NCBI GenBank assembly: GCA_016177875.1
Contig: JACOUL010000010.1
Coordinates: 1-64,000, forward strand
Origin: Burkholderiales bacterium
Lineage (GTDB): Bacteria > Pseudomonadota > Gammaproteobacteria > Burkholderiales > Burkholderiaceae_D
Direction of reading: 5' to 3'
DNA length: 64,000 bases
In this document: positions 40,672 through 49,376 of the stretch, piece by piece
How the letters are laid out: each line of letters begins with the position of its first letter
How positions within the stretch are numbered: position 1 is the first letter of the stretch
The notes under the pieces: model-generated
Seen by the model: the letters and a program-made list of their open reading frames with translations, nothing else
Databases searched by the model: none
Told to the model about the DNA's origin: nothing
Made by a program: the position numbers and the translations under genes

Positions 40672-40735
40672 AGGGATCGGCCTACCAGCCGATCCGCGGC
40701 TCGCGGATCGTGGGCGAATCCTCTGGGGGCGCCAC
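40672..40735 (+). repeat. Hairpin pair and degenerate tRNA-Glu 3' end (possible attachment-site remnant)
   Basis: GGATCGGC...GCCGATCC (40675-40696) and GATCCGCG...CGCGGATC share an arm, so two hairpins compete. They are followed by GGGCGAATCCTCTGGGGGCGCCA (in parts), which resembles the tRNA-Glu 3' end (CGAATCC, TGGGG, CGCCA conserved). This could be what remains of a duplicated tRNA end after an insertion. No intact integrase gene is visible in the window. Confidence 0.35.
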
Positions 40736-40761
40736 GATAACACCATTCTTGTGGGCACCCA

Positions 40762-40802
40762 ATTCCTATAATTGCTTATGCAAGACATTCAATTATAGGA
40801 AT
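40762..40802. repeat. Perfect 13-bp inverted repeat upstream of the export operon
   Basis: ATTCCTATAATTG (40762-40774) and its complement (40790-40802) flank 15 bases. Without a following T-run it looks more like an operator or recombination site than a terminator. It lies 150 bases before the first island gene. Confidence 0.5.
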
Positions 40803-40822
40803 AACAAAAAAGCGTGCTACAA

Positions 40823-40860
40823 TGTATGCATACATATGCATATGTGCATATATACACGTG
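40823..40860. promoter_or_regulatory. Array of three tandem TATGCATA-type palindromes (operator candidate)
   Basis: TGTATGCATACA (40823-40834) and CATATGCATATG (40833-40844) are perfect 12-bp palindromes with centres exactly 10 bases apart. A third, imperfect one, GTGCATATATACAC, is at 40844-40857. They lie about 90 bases before the ABC ATPase gene. Related sites occur upstream of the island regulator (TATGCATA, 46468) and of the 12-gene operon (57038-57096). The ArsR-family protein at 46046 is the obvious candidate to bind them. Confidence 0.55.
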
Positions 40861-40948
40861 GCAATTTGAGTTTATGCATTTCTTGTCGAATGTGCTGCTA
40901 GAGGTAATAGCAAATGACTGATACACCGAGATGATCAAGGAGATCAAA

Positions 40949-41674
40949 ATGGAAAAAATTGGTAAGACTCTTTTAAAAGCATCGTCACTACATAAAACTT
41001 ACGAGCAAGGCGGTCAGAAATTGCGCGTCTTGGATGGATTAGCATTGAGCGCTTACGCTGGCGAAACCATCGCAATTCTTGGCGTCTCCGGTACCGGTAA
41101 ATCTACACTGCTAAACGTATTAAGCGGGATCGATAACATTGATACTGGCACTATTACCGTCGACGGAAAGGAAGTCACCAAATTAAATCAAAAAGAAACT
41201 ACCCAATATCGCCGTGAAAAGATCGGCTTCATCTTTCAGTTCTATAACCTGATACCTACCCTGACGGCGCTCGAAAATGTCATGTCCGGCTGGGAGGCTG
41301 CCGGTCTACCGGAAAAGACTGCTGAAATGGAGGCAAAGCAAATGCTGGAGCGTCTCGGTATGGCGGCAAAGGCTGAGAAATTTCCTGAACAGCTTTCCGG
41401 CGGTGAGCAGCAGCGTGTTGCAATTGCTCGCGCGCTCGTGAAGAAGCCGGCTTTAATTCTTGCCGATGAGCCGACCGGCAACCTCGATCCAGACACCGCG
41501 GAAAAAGTCATCGAGGTCCTCCTCTCCCAATCCAAAAAAACGGGCGCGGCTCTGATTCTGGTCACGCACAATCCAGCAATTGGCGCATTGACCGATCGCG
41601 CGCTGACGATGGCACATGGCAAGCTCACTGATAGAAGCGATTCGACTGCCGTTGGAAAGGTTAGGGTCGCGTAA
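40949..41674 (+). CDS. ABC transporter ATPase, LolD/MacB type
   Basis: 241 aa from ATG 40949, which has AAGGAG 8 bases upstream (a Met 6 codons earlier has no site). Walker A GVSGTGKSTLLN, signature LSGGEQQRVAIARAL, Walker B LILADEPTGNLD: the family that powers FtsX-type permeases such as LolCE and MacB, which move lipoproteins, lipids or antibiotics by a mechanotransmission mechanism. Its stop overlaps the start of the permease by 1 base. First gene of a four-gene operon. Confidence 0.9.
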   Translation: MEKIGKTLLKASSLHKTYEQGGQKLRVLDGLALSAYAGETIAILGVSGTGKSTLLNVLSGIDNIDTGTITVDGKEVTKLNQKETTQYRREKIGFIFQFYNLIPTLTALENVMSGWEAAGLPEKTAEMEAKQMLERLGMAAKAEKFPEQLSGGEQQRVAIARALVKKPALILADEPTGNLDPDTAEKVIEVLLSQSKKTGAALILVTHNPAIGALTDRALTMAHGKLTDRSDSTAVGKVRVA

Positions 41675-44031
41675 TGAGCCAGGCAAAGTTGAATCGCGCG
41701 CTATTCCGCAGCGCGTTTGAAATGAAATGGCGCCTGCTAGCAGCGGGATTGATATTGGGCTTTGCATTGGCACAATACGCAGGCATGTATTCTGCAATCG
41801 AGAGCCTATTCGGCTTTAGGGATGCGGTATATGGCGAGCTGAAGGTCGCTGATCTGGAAATAAAAATTATCCCTGAAGACAATGTAAATATTCCGTCTTT
41901 GGACAATATTCCAGGTGTAACGAACGTCGAGAAGCGCTTGCTTTTGCCGGGGAATATCGACCTCAAAGCAGGCACGAAGCTCTATGCAGGCATGATTGCG
42001 GTAGACCTACCCAATCAGATTAGCCAACTTCGCATTCAGGAAGGAAATGGCCTAGATGCGTCCCAGCCCAATGAAGTCGTTATCGAGCGAACTCTCGCTG
42101 CTCACCATGGTTACAAGGTGGGCGATAACTTTAGGCTAAATATCGGCAAGGATCACTACGATCTCAAGGTGCGCGGCATCGCGTTGTCGCCCGAGTTTAT
42201 GATCGATAGCGCGAATCCCAACTTTTTCTTGCCAAGCAAAGGATCGTTGGGTGTTGTGTTCGTTCCATATAGCCTGATTGAGCCAAAGCTGGGCTATAAG
42301 CTCGTCAACAGCCTGGTCTTTAAGACGGCTCCTGGCGAGAACGTCGATTCGGTGGAAAAAGCCGTGCTCGACAGATTGGGCAAAAAAGTCACTGTCGATG
42401 AGAGCACGCCATTGAAACGCCAATTTGGGCACTTGTATCTCAATCTTGATTTGGGTGCCTTCAAGATTTTTGTTCCGGCGATCGTTCTTATCTTCGTCAT
42501 ATCCGCCTTGGTCGTAACACTCTTCTTGATGTATCAATGGATTACCGAAAAGCGGAGTGAAATAGGCGTATTTATGTCGCTTGGCTACACGAAGTCTCAA
42601 ATCGTTAGAGCATTTTCCACGCCAGTGATCTTGATTGGCGTCATCGCGCTTATTTCTGGAACTCTGATAAGCGTGTTGCTTTTGTATGGTTTCGGTATGG
42701 ATTATGCGAAAGCGCTAGGCTTGCCCAAGCCAGTACTCGCGCTTCAACCAGCACGTCTTATCCAAGCTTATATTGGATTGGTGCTGATCTTGATCGTTTC
42801 AGCAGCGATACCTCTGCGCAAGATCACGAATTTGACGCCTCGCCAAGCCATCAAGGGCGTCGACGATGAGAAAAAAGCCGATACAAAGTTCGTTAATCCA
42901 AGCCTGGGAGCGATCATTTCGAAGTCGATCTCGCTTCGCTATGCCATCCGTAACTTGCAGCGTGGCCGAGGGGTGGCCGCAATGACCATCATTGCGATTG
43001 CACTTTCTCTCGGCACGTCGCTGTCATACTTCATTTCGTTGACCTCGTTTAAAGAGGCGATCGTCTCGAAATTTGCAAAAGATAGGTGGGACTTGGCGGT
43101 GGATTTTCTGGCACCTGTCTGGACTGACGAATTGAAGGATCTCAAGGCAGTGAATGGCATCACCCGCGTTGATCCTTATTTGCGCGGACCGGCAAAAATA
43201 CGAAATGCAGATAAGGCTGAACCTTCGTTTGTACTTGGAATTGATCCGGCAAGCTCCTCTCATACGCTTCGTATGATCGACGGCCGCGCGATCACAAAGA
43301 ACGACCGCAACGCCATCGTCCTGGAAAAGCGGACCGCTGACACCCTTGGACACAAGGTGGGCGATGATATATCGATCGAGGTTCGCGAAAAGGTATGGAA
43401 AGCAAAGCTTGTGGGCGTCTTCTCAGGCGTGCTTCCTGGGGAATCCTACACCACCCTTGAGCAGGCTCAGGAATGGTTTGATATGAAGGGGCAATTGACG
43501 GGGGCGTTTCTCAATGCGAACGGAAATCTAAGTAGTCCTGACCAGCTGTACAAGATCGAGCGAGTCGGACGCGTGACTGACAAAGCTCACTTGATTCATG
43601 AGTTCGTCGAGCACTTGAAGGAAATCGCCGGCATTGTATTCTTGTCGTTCTTCTTTAGCTTGATGGTCGCAGTGCTGTTCCTGCTATCGACGACTTCTTT
43701 CGGTGTTCTGCGCCGTCAAGGCGAATATTCGATGCTGCGCACTATTGGCTTCTCCAATGGCGCCGTCTCGCGTATCGTTCTTTTCGAGGTTGCATGTGTT
43801 GGAATTATCGGTGTTGCTATTGCAGCGTTTTCAGGAATCGGCATCTCCGATTTCTTGAACGGCGTCTTAAGCAAGGCTTGGTTCCAAATCGACACTGCTG
43901 TCCAAAGAAAGGACATCCTGATCGTTCTCATTCCTGGATTGGTATTCCTGCCGCTGACCGCTTGGCCAGCTATTAAGGGGATTTTGAAGGCAGGACTGGT
44001 TCCCTCTTTGAGAAAGCGAGCCTTCGGATGA
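41674..44031 (+). CDS. FtsX-like ABC transporter permease (two-domain)
   Basis: 785 aa. It has an N-terminal span (about 20-40), a periplasmic MacB-type domain, three spans around 255-380, a second periplasmic domain (about 440-640) and three C-terminal spans, so it is a fusion of two FtsX units. This fits a lipid or lipoprotein carrier, not a solute importer. It overlaps the next gene by 4 bp (ATGA). The substrate is not known. The LolA-like and barrel genes that follow suggest delivery to the outer membrane. Confidence 0.85.
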   Translation: MSQAKLNRALFRSAFEMKWRLLAAGLILGFALAQYAGMYSAIESLFGFRDAVYGELKVADLEIKIIPEDNVNIPSLDNIPGVTNVEKRLLLPGNIDLKAGTKLYAGMIAVDLPNQISQLRIQEGNGLDASQPNEVVIERTLAAHHGYKVGDNFRLNIGKDHYDLKVRGIALSPEFMIDSANPNFFLPSKGSLGVVFVPYSLIEPKLGYKLVNSLVFKTAPGENVDSVEKAVLDRLGKKVTVDESTPLKRQFGHLYLNLDLGAFKIFVPAIVLIFVISALVVTLFLMYQWITEKRSEIGVFMSLGYTKSQIVRAFSTPVILIGVIALISGTLISVLLLYGFGMDYAKALGLPKPVLALQPARLIQAYIGLVLILIVSAAIPLRKITNLTPRQAIKGVDDEKKADTKFVNPSLGAIISKSISLRYAIRNLQRGRGVAAMTIIAIALSLGTSLSYFISLTSFKEAIVSKFAKDRWDLAVDFLAPVWTDELKDLKAVNGITRVDPYLRGPAKIRNADKAEPSFVLGIDPASSSHTLRMIDGRAITKNDRNAIVLEKRTADTLGHKVGDDISIEVREKVWKAKLVGVFSGVLPGESYTTLEQAQEWFDMKGQLTGAFLNANGNLSSPDQLYKIERVGRVTDKAHLIHEFVEHLKEIAGIVFLSFFFSLMVAVLFLLSTTSFGVLRRQGEYSMLRTIGFSNGAVSRIVLFEVACVGIIGVAIAAFSGIGISDFLNGVLSKAWFQIDTAVQRKDILIVLIPGLVFLPLTAWPAIKGILKAGLVPSLRKRAFG

Positions 44032-44855
44032 AAAAATCTTCTTTAGGCCTACCGCGTTCCGTTAGTAACGCGTTGTCGGTTTCATTCATTAGCCTCACTG
44101 CTTTGTTAGGCGTAACGATGGCGACTTCGGTTCGTGCAGCCGATGGAACCGAAGTCATTAAGGAATCCGACAAACGCACGAAAAGCGCGACTGAAAAAAC
44201 CATCTATCGGATGGACCTGCTTGATGCCTTCGGCAAGGTGCAGCAGTCGCGCGAAATCGAGCTTTACTTTAAAAAGGGCAGCGATATCGAGTCGACCTTA
44301 TTCAAATTTACGGCTCCGCCAGTAGTGCAAGGGACGGGGTTGTTAATTGAAGATGCCGGTAAGTCCGTCAATGACATCTGGATGTATGTGCCAGCGACAC
44401 GAAGGATTCGCCGTATTTCGGGAACCGAAAAAACCAACTGGTTCATGGGCACCGAATTTACGCATGAGGACTTCGAAGATTACAAGATCGCTTCATATTC
44501 TTTTAATCTTGCAAAGGAAGACTCTTGCGGTGAAAAGCAAACCTGCTATGTCATTGAAGCCACGCCTTCAAGTCCGCAGGAGCGCGAAGCGAGCGGGTAT
44601 TTAAAAAAAATCTATTGGGTAGAAAAGACTTCCTTATATCCGATCCGTATTGATTACGTTGCCAAATCAGGCGATGTAAGCAAACGATTGGAAGTAAGAA
44701 AACTGGCAAAGCAGGGAAAGTATTGGCGTCCGGCCGCATATGAGATGCACAATCTTGGAAACGGTCGCGTCACCCGCCTTACTGCGTTGTCTCGAGAAGT
44801 CGATTCATCAATGGATGATTTCTACGTCTCGCAAAGGTATCTGCGAACGGAATGA
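44028..44855 (+). CDS. LolA-like periplasmic (outer-membrane lipoprotein sorting) protein
   Basis: 275 aa. Signal peptide to about residue 38 (ending SVRA). The rest has the half-barrel pattern of LolA-like DUF1329-related proteins: ESTLFKFTAPPVVQGTGLLI, WMYVPATRRIRRI, TEFTHEDFEDYKI. A likely disulfide sits in CGEKQTC. Relatives usually occur with RND or ABC transporters and DUF1302 barrels, where they are thought to ferry a hydrophobic molecule across the periplasm. It is coupled on both sides by ATGA overlaps. Confidence 0.82.
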   Translation: MKKSSLGLPRSVSNALSVSFISLTALLGVTMATSVRAADGTEVIKESDKRTKSATEKTIYRMDLLDAFGKVQQSREIELYFKKGSDIESTLFKFTAPPVVQGTGLLIEDAGKSVNDIWMYVPATRRIRRISGTEKTNWFMGTEFTHEDFEDYKIASYSFNLAKEDSCGEKQTCYVIEATPSSPQEREASGYLKKIYWVEKTSLYPIRIDYVAKSGDVSKRLEVRKLAKQGKYWRPAAYEMHNLGNGRVTRLTALSREVDSSMDDFYVSQRYLRTE

Positions 44856-46033
44856 TGGGTAGGACGGCAGCTTTACTGTTGGCATTGCTGGTCGCGCAGC
44901 TTAATCACCTCGCAAGAGCCGAGGAATCACTTAAGCTGCGCGCCACCTTCCTACTTGGCACTCCGATCGCGGATGGCACAACGGAGACTAATCGCATGAC
45001 CATTGAGCCGAATTTTCGTGTCGTTAATGATAAGCTTGTTCTGAAGGGCACTCTTCGCGTTCGGCATGTTAAAACAGTCGACGAAACTTCAAACGACATA
45101 TCAGTTCGCGAGCTGCTATTAACTTATCGCGGCTCTTCTCTCATCGCCAATATCGGTGCCCAACAAATCAACTGGGGCCGCATGGACATCGTTCGAATTA
45201 CCGATGTCATTAATCCGGTCGATACTAAAGATCTATATTACGAGGAAACGCCGGAGGCTAAAAAAGCTATGTGGATGGCTAACCTGGAATGGCAATTTGG
45301 GGAAGGCGCATTGCAGCTGATTGCTTCACCCGAGGCGTCGGCAGATGTCCTGCCTAAGTCAGTCGCAGGAATGCCGCTGTCGATTAACAAGCCGACAAAC
45401 AGCCTGCGTAATGGGACATATGCTGCGAGATATGGTTTTAATGCGGCATCTTGGAATGTCGATTTGATTGCCATTCGTGGATGGAACGCATCGCCAACGA
45501 TACGCTTGCAAACTGCAGGCGCCTCACCTTATCTTGTCGGGGAGGTCGATCGGATGACCAAGTTGGGTTTTTCGGCGGATAGACCTGTTGGACCATTTGT
45601 TGTGCGCCTGGAGGGCGCCTATAGTCCTAAGCATGCCTATGGCGGCATTTGGATCGGCGATGTGCAGCGACCTTCTCGCTCAACTGCAGGAGTGGGACTG
45701 GACCTGCAGACAAAGGATTGGTTTTTCGCCGGCCAGGTCATTGTCGACCGGTTCTCTGACCAGGACATGCGCGGCTTACTTCCACAAGAAAACACTTTTG
45801 TAAGTTTTCTAGCACAACGGAAATGGATGCAAGACAGGCTCGGACTTCGTATCTTTACAATTGGAGAAACGAAAAACCATTCATACTGGCTATCACTGCA
45901 GTCGACTTACGAAATCAACGCAAATCAAGAAGTGCGGATTCAAGCGGATCGATTCGCAGGAAACAGCACCTCGACTTTCGGTCAGATAGCTGATCGAAGC
46001 CGGATTGCCGCTTCATATCGATTGAAATACTGA
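44852..46033 (+). CDS. Outer-membrane beta-barrel, DUF1302-like
   Basis: 393 aa, shorter than the usual DUF1302 protein (about 600 aa). The signal peptide (MMGRTAALLLALLVAQ) is followed by alternating strands, GAQQINWGRMDIVRITDVIN (the segment most like DUF1302 proteins), and a C-terminal Tyr (RLKY) as expected for a Bam substrate. It is the last gene of the export operon. Alternatively it could be a generic porin-like barrel. Confidence 0.72.
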   Translation: MMGRTAALLLALLVAQLNHLARAEESLKLRATFLLGTPIADGTTETNRMTIEPNFRVVNDKLVLKGTLRVRHVKTVDETSNDISVRELLLTYRGSSLIANIGAQQINWGRMDIVRITDVINPVDTKDLYYEETPEAKKAMWMANLEWQFGEGALQLIASPEASADVLPKSVAGMPLSINKPTNSLRNGTYAARYGFNAASWNVDLIAIRGWNASPTIRLQTAGASPYLVGEVDRMTKLGFSADRPVGPFVVRLEGAYSPKHAYGGIWIGDVQRPSRSTAGVGLDLQTKDWFFAGQVIVDRFSDQDMRGLLPQENTFVSFLAQRKWMQDRLGLRIFTIGETKNHSYWLSLQSTYEINANQEVRIQADRFAGNSTSTFGQIADRSRIAASYRLKY

Positions 46034-46045
46034 GCAAAAAAGGCG

Positions 46046-46435
46046 TTAGTTGCAGCCGCTATCTTTGTCTGGAGGCGGACAACAGTTCTTAAGCTGAGAT
46101 AGTAATCGCTCTAGCTTGCTGATGACACCCTGTCCGTCGAGTTCATATTCCGTATAGCGTTGAACCTTATAGCTTTTTACGAAGCCGGCAAGCTTAAGTG
46201 TTGTGAGATGGCGCGATACAACGGAGCGATCTTGAACTAATTGATCGCTAATTTCCTGAATGTTCAATCGACCCTGAGTCAGTAGGATCATCACGATCTT
46301 TTGACGCACAGGCTCCGCGAGCGCCTTAAAAAAGTCAGTATCAAAGCCAACTTGAGTACGCGAACGGGTTTTCTTCGGTGGGGTCTTGGGTTCTCGCGTT
46401 GTACTCATCGTATCTGTAATGAGGGTGGGGGGCAT
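46046..46435 (-). CDS. ArsR-family regulator with C-terminal CC...C motif
   Basis: 129 aa (120 aa if it starts at ATG 46406-46408). The winged HTH has ALAEPVRQKIVMILL, IQEISDQLVQDRSVVSRHL and a wing segment. The C-terminus carries Cys118, Cys119 and Cys128 in KNCCPPPDKDSGCN, resembling the C-terminal three-cysteine As(III) site described for the Acidithiobacillus ArsR type. It could sense a soft metal, arsenite or a redox change. It lies between the two island operons, convergent with the export operon. A TATGCATA palindrome 33 bases upstream suggests autoregulation. Confidence 0.82.
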   Translation of the reverse strand: MPPTLITDTMSTTREPKTPPKKTRSRTQVGFDTDFFKALAEPVRQKIVMILLTQGRLNIQEISDQLVQDRSVVSRHLTTLKLAGFVKSYKVQRYTEYELDGQGVISKLERLLSQLKNCCPPPDKDSGCN

Positions 46436-46844
46436 ATTTTGTTCTTATTTAAGCGAAGCTTTAATAGTATGCATAAATTTCCATAATGCAATAGGTTTGT
46501 TGTGGCATTACTGAAATTTTTCGCAAGCCAGAATTGGATTATTAATTTGTTACCAGATCCAGAGGAGATTCACGGAAATTTGACAGTGGAAAGTGATGCT
46601 ATGTTTCCTGAAAATTCCTTACTAGTAAAGCGGCTATTTGGAGAGGGGAGAATTAGCTAAAAAGACGTGGGCACGGAGTGCGGTTGAAGTTCGGGCTTAA
46701 ATTTTTCGTAAATAGCGTCTTGCCTTGGTTGGAATGGAGAAAAAACTAAGAGCTTCTAACATAATGAAGCCGATTTGGCTGGCAGGCGGGTCGGTTTCAT
46801 TGTGATAGAAGCTCTAAGCTTTCCTAGGCTCGTCAATGCATCGG
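46436..46844. other. 409-base gap: regulator promoter region and terminator of the leftward operon
   Basis: No convincing gene. It holds TATGCATA at 46468-46475 near the regulator start, AT-rich sequence to about 46640, and a long stem-loop at 46746-46817. The middle (46560-46740) shows nothing I can name. Confidence 0.6.
46746..46817 (-). terminator. Long imperfect stem-loop, terminator of the 12-gene operon
   Basis: TAAGAGCTTCTA-ACATAATGAAGCCGA pairs with TCGGTTTCATTGTGATAGAAGCTCT, about 25 bp with few mismatches. On the minus strand TTAGTTTTTTC follows, so it can terminate transcription coming from the AlkB gene, whose stop is 28 bases away. The unusual length could also mark a remnant of a small insertion element. 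Confidence 0.7.
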
Positions 46845-47987
46845 CTAGACATGATCAGCTTGGGCATCTGCGGCCGCAGCTATTAAACGCTCATCGGACG
46901 TTGCGAATTCATTATCCCAACGGCGAAGTAGCTGCTTTGATACTTTGAACCATACCGGCGGCACGATCGCCATAATGATGGCCACCATGTATCCGTGGGG
47001 GAGTATTGGTGAACTCAATTGCGGTTTGAGCTGCCAGAACATTCGGGAGCCATTGGTGTGATGATCAGAATGACGGCTCAAACCATAGAGAATCCGGGTA
47101 TCAACTGCTTTATGGCTGTTCCAAGAATGTCTGGGCTCTACTCGCGTACCCTCGACTCGTACCAAACCATAATGTTGTACGTAATTTGTAGCATCCAAAA
47201 GAAAGCGGCTGGTTAGCATTGCTAAGGAGATGAGCAACAGGCTTTCGATGCCTCCTGCTGCATAGGAGAAGAGAAGTACGCACACAGTGATTAGGCTATT
47301 TTGCAGGATCTTATTGCGCCACGTGAACCAGAAATAGCCTCGTTTTTGTAGCGCTGCGGCCTCGATTTTCCACGCGCTGCATACCTCGGCAAAGACGCTT
47401 CTCAAAATAAAACGGTAAAGCGATTCCCCCCGTTTTGCGGTCGCGCCGTCTTTCGCGGTACATACATAGGCGTGATGAACACAAGTATGTTCAATCATGA
47501 AAGTGGCGGTAAGAGTAAGTCCGGCCAGAGCGTTCGAGACGAATTGGGCTAGCTTGTCTCTTTTACGATGGCCTAATTCATGAGAGACAGTAATTCCAGC
47601 AATACCGCCCACCATTCCAACGGAAATCGAGCCCCCGATAAGATCGAATAATGTGGTTCCCGCACGCGCATTGATGAGATTTACTCCAAAATAAGAAAGC
47701 ATATTTTGAAGCTGGAACAAGTCTGCTCCTTTGCTCGAATACCACCACAACAACACGAAGAGAATGGCGAGTAGGGGCAATGTGGTAATCAACATTGCGT
47801 AAGCATATGCAGACTTGCCTTCTTCTATGACGAGGTCGTCATCACCGAAGACTTCACCTAATACCGCGTAGAAAATAATGCCGAACGTGCCGGCCCAAAG
47901 CCAATGGCCTCCAAAGAAAAATGTGGCGATGACTGCCGCAATAAACAAATTTGCATACGAAAATCGAAAATTCTTATCTAAGTCCAT
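46845..47987 (-). CDS. alkB: AlkB-type membrane alkane 1-monooxygenase
   Basis: 380 aa from ATG 47985-47987. All four histidine motifs of the integral-membrane diiron hydroxylases are present: HELGHRK (136-142), EHTCVHHAY (166-174), NYVQHYGL (268-275) and LSRHSDHH (303-310), with six spans around them. NYxxHYG is characteristic of AlkB as opposed to desaturases. The family hydroxylates the end carbon of medium-chain alkanes using rubredoxin; no rubredoxin gene is in the window. Last gene of the operon. It could act on a product made in the cell as well as on external alkanes. Confidence 0.9.
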   Translation of the reverse strand: MDLDKNFRFSYANLFIAAVIATFFFGGHWLWAGTFGIIFYAVLGEVFGDDDLVIEEGKSAYAYAMLITTLPLLAILFVLLWWYSSKGADLFQLQNMLSYFGVNLINARAGTTLFDLIGGSISVGMVGGIAGITVSHELGHRKRDKLAQFVSNALAGLTLTATFMIEHTCVHHAYVCTAKDGATAKRGESLYRFILRSVFAEVCSAWKIEAAALQKRGYFWFTWRNKILQNSLITVCVLLFSYAAGGIESLLLISLAMLTSRFLLDATNYVQHYGLVRVEGTRVEPRHSWNSHKAVDTRILYGLSRHSDHHTNGSRMFWQLKPQLSSPILPHGYMVAIIMAIVPPVWFKVSKQLLRRWDNEFATSDERLIAAAADAQADHV

Positions 47988-48075
47988 TTTTTGCAAAAGA
48001 CACCTGGTATCGCGGCATTGTCACGCTATTTTATTTTGACCGATGCGTAGCGCAGGATGAGGCGCTGCGCAATCG

Positions 48076-49341
48076 CTATTCCGGAATTCGTACAGGCAAG
48101 TACGTAAAGCCATGAACAAAATTCGAGAAAGTTCGTTTAGGCTCACCGGCTAATTCAATTGCTGGGAATCTCTCCAAAATCTCTTCCCACAAGATTCGCA
48201 ACTGCATTTCCGCAAGTCGATTGCCAAGGCAGCGGTGAATGCCAAAGCCGAAAGACAAATGTTGTCTTGGGCGCTTTCTATCGATAATAAAGCTATTGGG
48301 CGACTCAATAGCTTCTGCATCTCGATTTCCGGAGAGATACCACATAATGACTTTGTCGCCCTTCTTGATCGCTTTGCCGCCGAGAACAGTGTCGACAAGG
48401 GCGGTCCGGCGCATATGTGCCAACGGCGTCTGCCAGCGAATAATTTCCGGGACCATGCTTTCGATGAATGCCGGATTTGCGCGCAGCTTGGAAAACTCTG
48501 CCGGCTGGGTCAATAGGGCATGCAGACCGCCGCTCATCGAGTTCCTTGTCGTATCGTTTCCGCCTACGATGAGCAAGATGACGTTACCGAGAAACTCCTT
48601 TTGCCCCATATCGCGCGTCGCCGGAGAGTGCGCAAGCATCGATATCAAATCATTTCTCGGCGGGATGTTCACCCGTCTATTCCAAAGGTGTGCAAAATAG
48701 GCCAAGCACTTACCTATCTCAAGACGATATTCCTCCTCAGAGCCGATGATGCCGTCTTTACCGGGAATAGACGTCGCAACATTTGACCACCAGGGAAGCA
48801 AATGGCGATCCTCAAATGGGAAGTCGAACAAGGTCGCAAGCATTCGCGTTGTTAATTCAACGGATACGTGTTTCACCCAGTCAAACGTCTCGTTTCGGGG
48901 CAACCTGTCCAATACTTTGCAGGTGCGTGCACGAATCGTGGCTTCAAATGCAGCTAAATTACCAGGCGCGACAATGGGGCTGATCGTTTTTCTCTGTTGA
49001 TCGTGTTTGGGTTGATCCATTGCGATAAACATAGGTAGCCGCTGATCATCGGGGCGGTCAATGATGGTAATGCCGCCATTCTCCACTGCGGAAGAAAATA
49101 CATCGTGATTGGTATCGACCTGTACAATATCCTGGTACTTCGTGACAGACCAATAACTGCCGAACATCCCGTCCTTGCAATAGTGAACGGGATCCTCTCG
49201 GCGCAATCGCTCAAAATAGGCCCCGATCGTGTCGTTCTCAAATAGTTTCGGATCGCTTACATCAATTTGGTCGAGCGGGATCGAATAAGCGTCAGCAGCA
49301 TTTCCATATCGCGTTTGTGCTGTATTCACGGCATGTGTCAT
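48076..49341 (-). CDS. Cytochrome P450, CYP153-like alkane/fatty acid omega-hydroxylase
   Basis: 421 aa, soluble. Oxygen-binding I-helix GGNDTTRNS (260-268), EIIR (299-302), heme loop FGFGIHRCLGNRLAE with Cys371. The N-terminal half (FGSYWSVTKYQDIVQVDTNH, FIAMDQPKHDQQRKTISPIV, SVELTTRMLATLFDFPFEDR in parts) matches the CYP153 pattern closely; these enzymes hydroxylate terminal methyl groups of alkanes and fatty acids. The redox partner ferredoxin lies 35 bases upstream. A ferredoxin reductase is missing. Confidence 0.9.
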   Translation of the reverse strand: MTHAVNTAQTRYGNAADAYSIPLDQIDVSDPKLFENDTIGAYFERLRREDPVHYCKDGMFGSYWSVTKYQDIVQVDTNHDVFSSAVENGGITIIDRPDDQRLPMFIAMDQPKHDQQRKTISPIVAPGNLAAFEATIRARTCKVLDRLPRNETFDWVKHVSVELTTRMLATLFDFPFEDRHLLPWWSNVATSIPGKDGIIGSEEEYRLEIGKCLAYFAHLWNRRVNIPPRNDLISMLAHSPATRDMGQKEFLGNVILLIVGGNDTTRNSMSGGLHALLTQPAEFSKLRANPAFIESMVPEIIRWQTPLAHMRRTALVDTVLGGKAIKKGDKVIMWYLSGNRDAEAIESPNSFIIDRKRPRQHLSFGFGIHRCLGNRLAEMQLRILWEEILERFPAIELAGEPKRTFSNFVHGFTYLPVRIPE

Positions 49342-49376
49342 GGCGTATGTTCCTTCTATTGGTATTTCAAGAATTG

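Noticed and set aside
40710..40901. 63-codon open frame after tRNA-Glu
   Set aside because: Composition is dictated by palindromes and AT-rich repeats; no ribosome site or recognisable protein pattern.
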